Positions 3,958 to 5,006 of a DNA stretch of 5,006 nt are shown here, piece after piece; position 1 is the stretch's first letter; every line of letters begins with the position of its first letter. Below the pieces are notes generated by a model that ran no database searches, was not told where the DNA came from, and saw only the letters and a list, made by a program, of their open reading frames with translations. The DNA comes from Clostridia bacterium (lineage in GTDB: Bacteria > Bacillota > Clostridia > UBA1381 > UMGS1253): positions 1 through 5,006 of the forward strand of contig JAFQPV010000348.1 of assembly GCA_017411585.1 (NCBI GenBank). Reading direction: 5' to 3'. The translations under genes were made by a program, and so were the position numbers.

Positions 3958-5006
3958 TATATTCTTCCCTTATTTAATTTATAATTTTTGTTGTTATAAT
4001 CTACGGTAATCACGCTTTTGTCAGAATACTCAATCTCGAATACACCAGGTAAAATTTCTCTGTGTTTTTCCATAAACTCATATTGCAAATAACTCAATTC
4101 ATCATAGGCATCGGCTGTTTCTTTTGCCTTTATTGCACTAAAGGCAATTTCTTCATCTGTGTTGCAGTGAAAATCACCTTTACCAATCCAGTCACTTGTA
4201 TCCGTAACAAACTTTGCGTAATAATACATTTGCGGTTTTCCGCCATATTCAATAACCTTCAGCATATCGTCGGCGCTGTCGCTTATAGCGTAATTCACAC
4301 ATCTTGCATAAGGATTATAGGGGACAATTCCATGATATACAAGTTGTGAGAATGGTATTGTTTTATCACATAACACATGTTTTGCATCCATATCCGAATA
4401 ATCAGCAAAGGAAGAATATAACGTATAATCAACATTTTTTGCATAATAGTCGTAAGAACACTCACAACCGGCAGAGCCAAACATCTCCCTTGCAGCTCCG
4501 TAGAGCTTTGCGAAATATTCACCTGCTTCTTTTTTGTTTACGGGATGGTCCGGATGATGACATTCTCTTGGGATTGTCGCCGTGACCACATCCATATAAT
4601 GCATTCCGCGAAAGCCGAGTGCAGCAACTTCAGGAAGGGTTTCCATTGAAATCTCATAAGCTCTTTTAGGGCAAATGTTGTATGATCTGCCCCCGCCCCA
4701 GCGCACATCATCTATACTTTTTTGACCGTCTTTTGTGATGGCAATATCATTTTCGGAAAAATTATTTGCTATGGAAAAACCGAGAACACTGTTTGTGTGA
4801 CAAGTCATAGCGTAGCCAAGTTCATTTGCTCTTTTTATAACTTTTTTAAGTCCTGCTTCTCCGCCGATGCTTTCTTCAACAGGCAAAATCTGTGGCCATC
4901 TGCCGTCGTGCCCCTTCATATTCCAACCAACAAGACAAAATTCTGCTTTGCTTACGCCTGCTTTCTTATATGCCTCCATAACTTTGATTACATCATCAAA
5001 TGTGCA
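3957..5006 (-). CDS. DUF5696-like TIM-barrel glycosidase, partial (N-terminus off the edge)
   Basis: The frame is open through the right edge, so the ATG at 4979 is internal: nine further codons (CTFDDVIKV) precede it without a stop. The visible 349 residues look like the C-terminal part of a DUF5696-type protein related to GH101-like glycosidases. CTFDDVIKVMEAYKKAG and VGWNMKGHDGRWP match the barrel strand and loop typical of that group. RGMHYMDV (visible residues 133-140) gives a candidate nucleophile Asp139. Later CECSYDYY (181-188) contains a candidate acid Glu182. HHPDHP (150-155) follows the nucleophile strand. The tail EIEYSDKSVITVDYNNKNY resembles the C-terminal beta domain. Substrate cannot be named. 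Localisation is unknown because the N-terminus is missing. It sits upstream of, and overlaps by one base, the YgjV gene. A different (beta/alpha)8 family is possible. Confidence 0.7.
   Translation of the reverse strand, partial: CTFDDVIKVMEAYKKAGVSKAEFCLVGWNMKGHDGRWPQILPVEESIGGEAGLKKVIKRANELGYAMTCHTNSVLGFSIANNFSENDIAITKDGQKSIDDVRWGGGRSYNICPKRAYEISMETLPEVAALGFRGMHYMDVVTATIPRECHHPDHPVNKKEAGEYFAKLYGAAREMFGSAGCECSYDYYAKNVDYTLYSSFADYSDMDAKHVLCDKTIPFSQLVYHGIVPYNPYARCVNYAISDSADDMLKVIEYGGKPQMYYYAKFVTDTSDWIGKGDFHCNTDEEIAFSAIKAKETADAYDELSYLQYEFMEKHREILPGVFEIEYSDKSVITVDYNNKNYKLNKGRI

Noticed and set aside
1..5006. CRISPR array, tRNA or rRNA genes, transposase or defence-system genes
   Set aside because: No regularly spaced direct repeats, tRNA cloverleaf, rRNA segment or transposase/nuclease motifs were seen on either strand; the only mobile-element signal is the intron edge at 1-86.

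Overview
The window looks like chromosomal DNA from a low-to-moderate GC Firmicute, most likely an anaerobic gut Clostridium-type organism (Oscillospiraceae or Lachnospiraceae). The reasons are strong AGGAG-type ribosome binding sites, sigma-A style promoters (one a full TTGACA-N17-TATACT), perfect-stem intrinsic terminators, a ferredoxin-type aldo/keto reductase, and a DUF5696-like glycosidase. This assignment is an inference. No rRNA or marker gene is present.

Layout. Positions 1-86 (minus strand) look like the 5' end of a group IIC self-splicing intron that runs off the left edge. It sits directly behind the T-tract of the terminator of a small copper-chaperone-like HMA gene (122-349, minus). 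A divergent promoter region (about 350-527) then leads into a two-gene plus-strand operon: a PqqD-like protein (528-794) and, one base later, a small S24/S26 signal-peptidase-like protein (796-1215). That operon ends in a terminator whose loop is the stop codon itself. The terminator is shared with the convergent purC gene (1249-1932, minus). purC is divergent from a stand-alone aldo/keto reductase with two C-terminal 4Fe-4S motifs (2118-3296, plus), which has its own terminator. On the right, a minus-strand pair with overlapping stop and start codons encodes a partial DUF5696-like TIM-barrel glycosidase (3957 to the right edge) and a YgjV-family multi-spanning membrane protein (3451-3957).

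How the genes relate. The window is mostly short independent transcription units, not one pathway. The two pairs with real linkage are PqqD plus S26 peptidase and DUF5696 plus YgjV. In the PqqD/peptidase pair no precursor peptide or radical SAM enzyme is nearby, which makes it an orphan version of a peptide-maturation style module. The group IIC intron edge is the only mobile-element signal. All start sites given here were chosen from ribosome binding sites, and several differ from the longest open frame.
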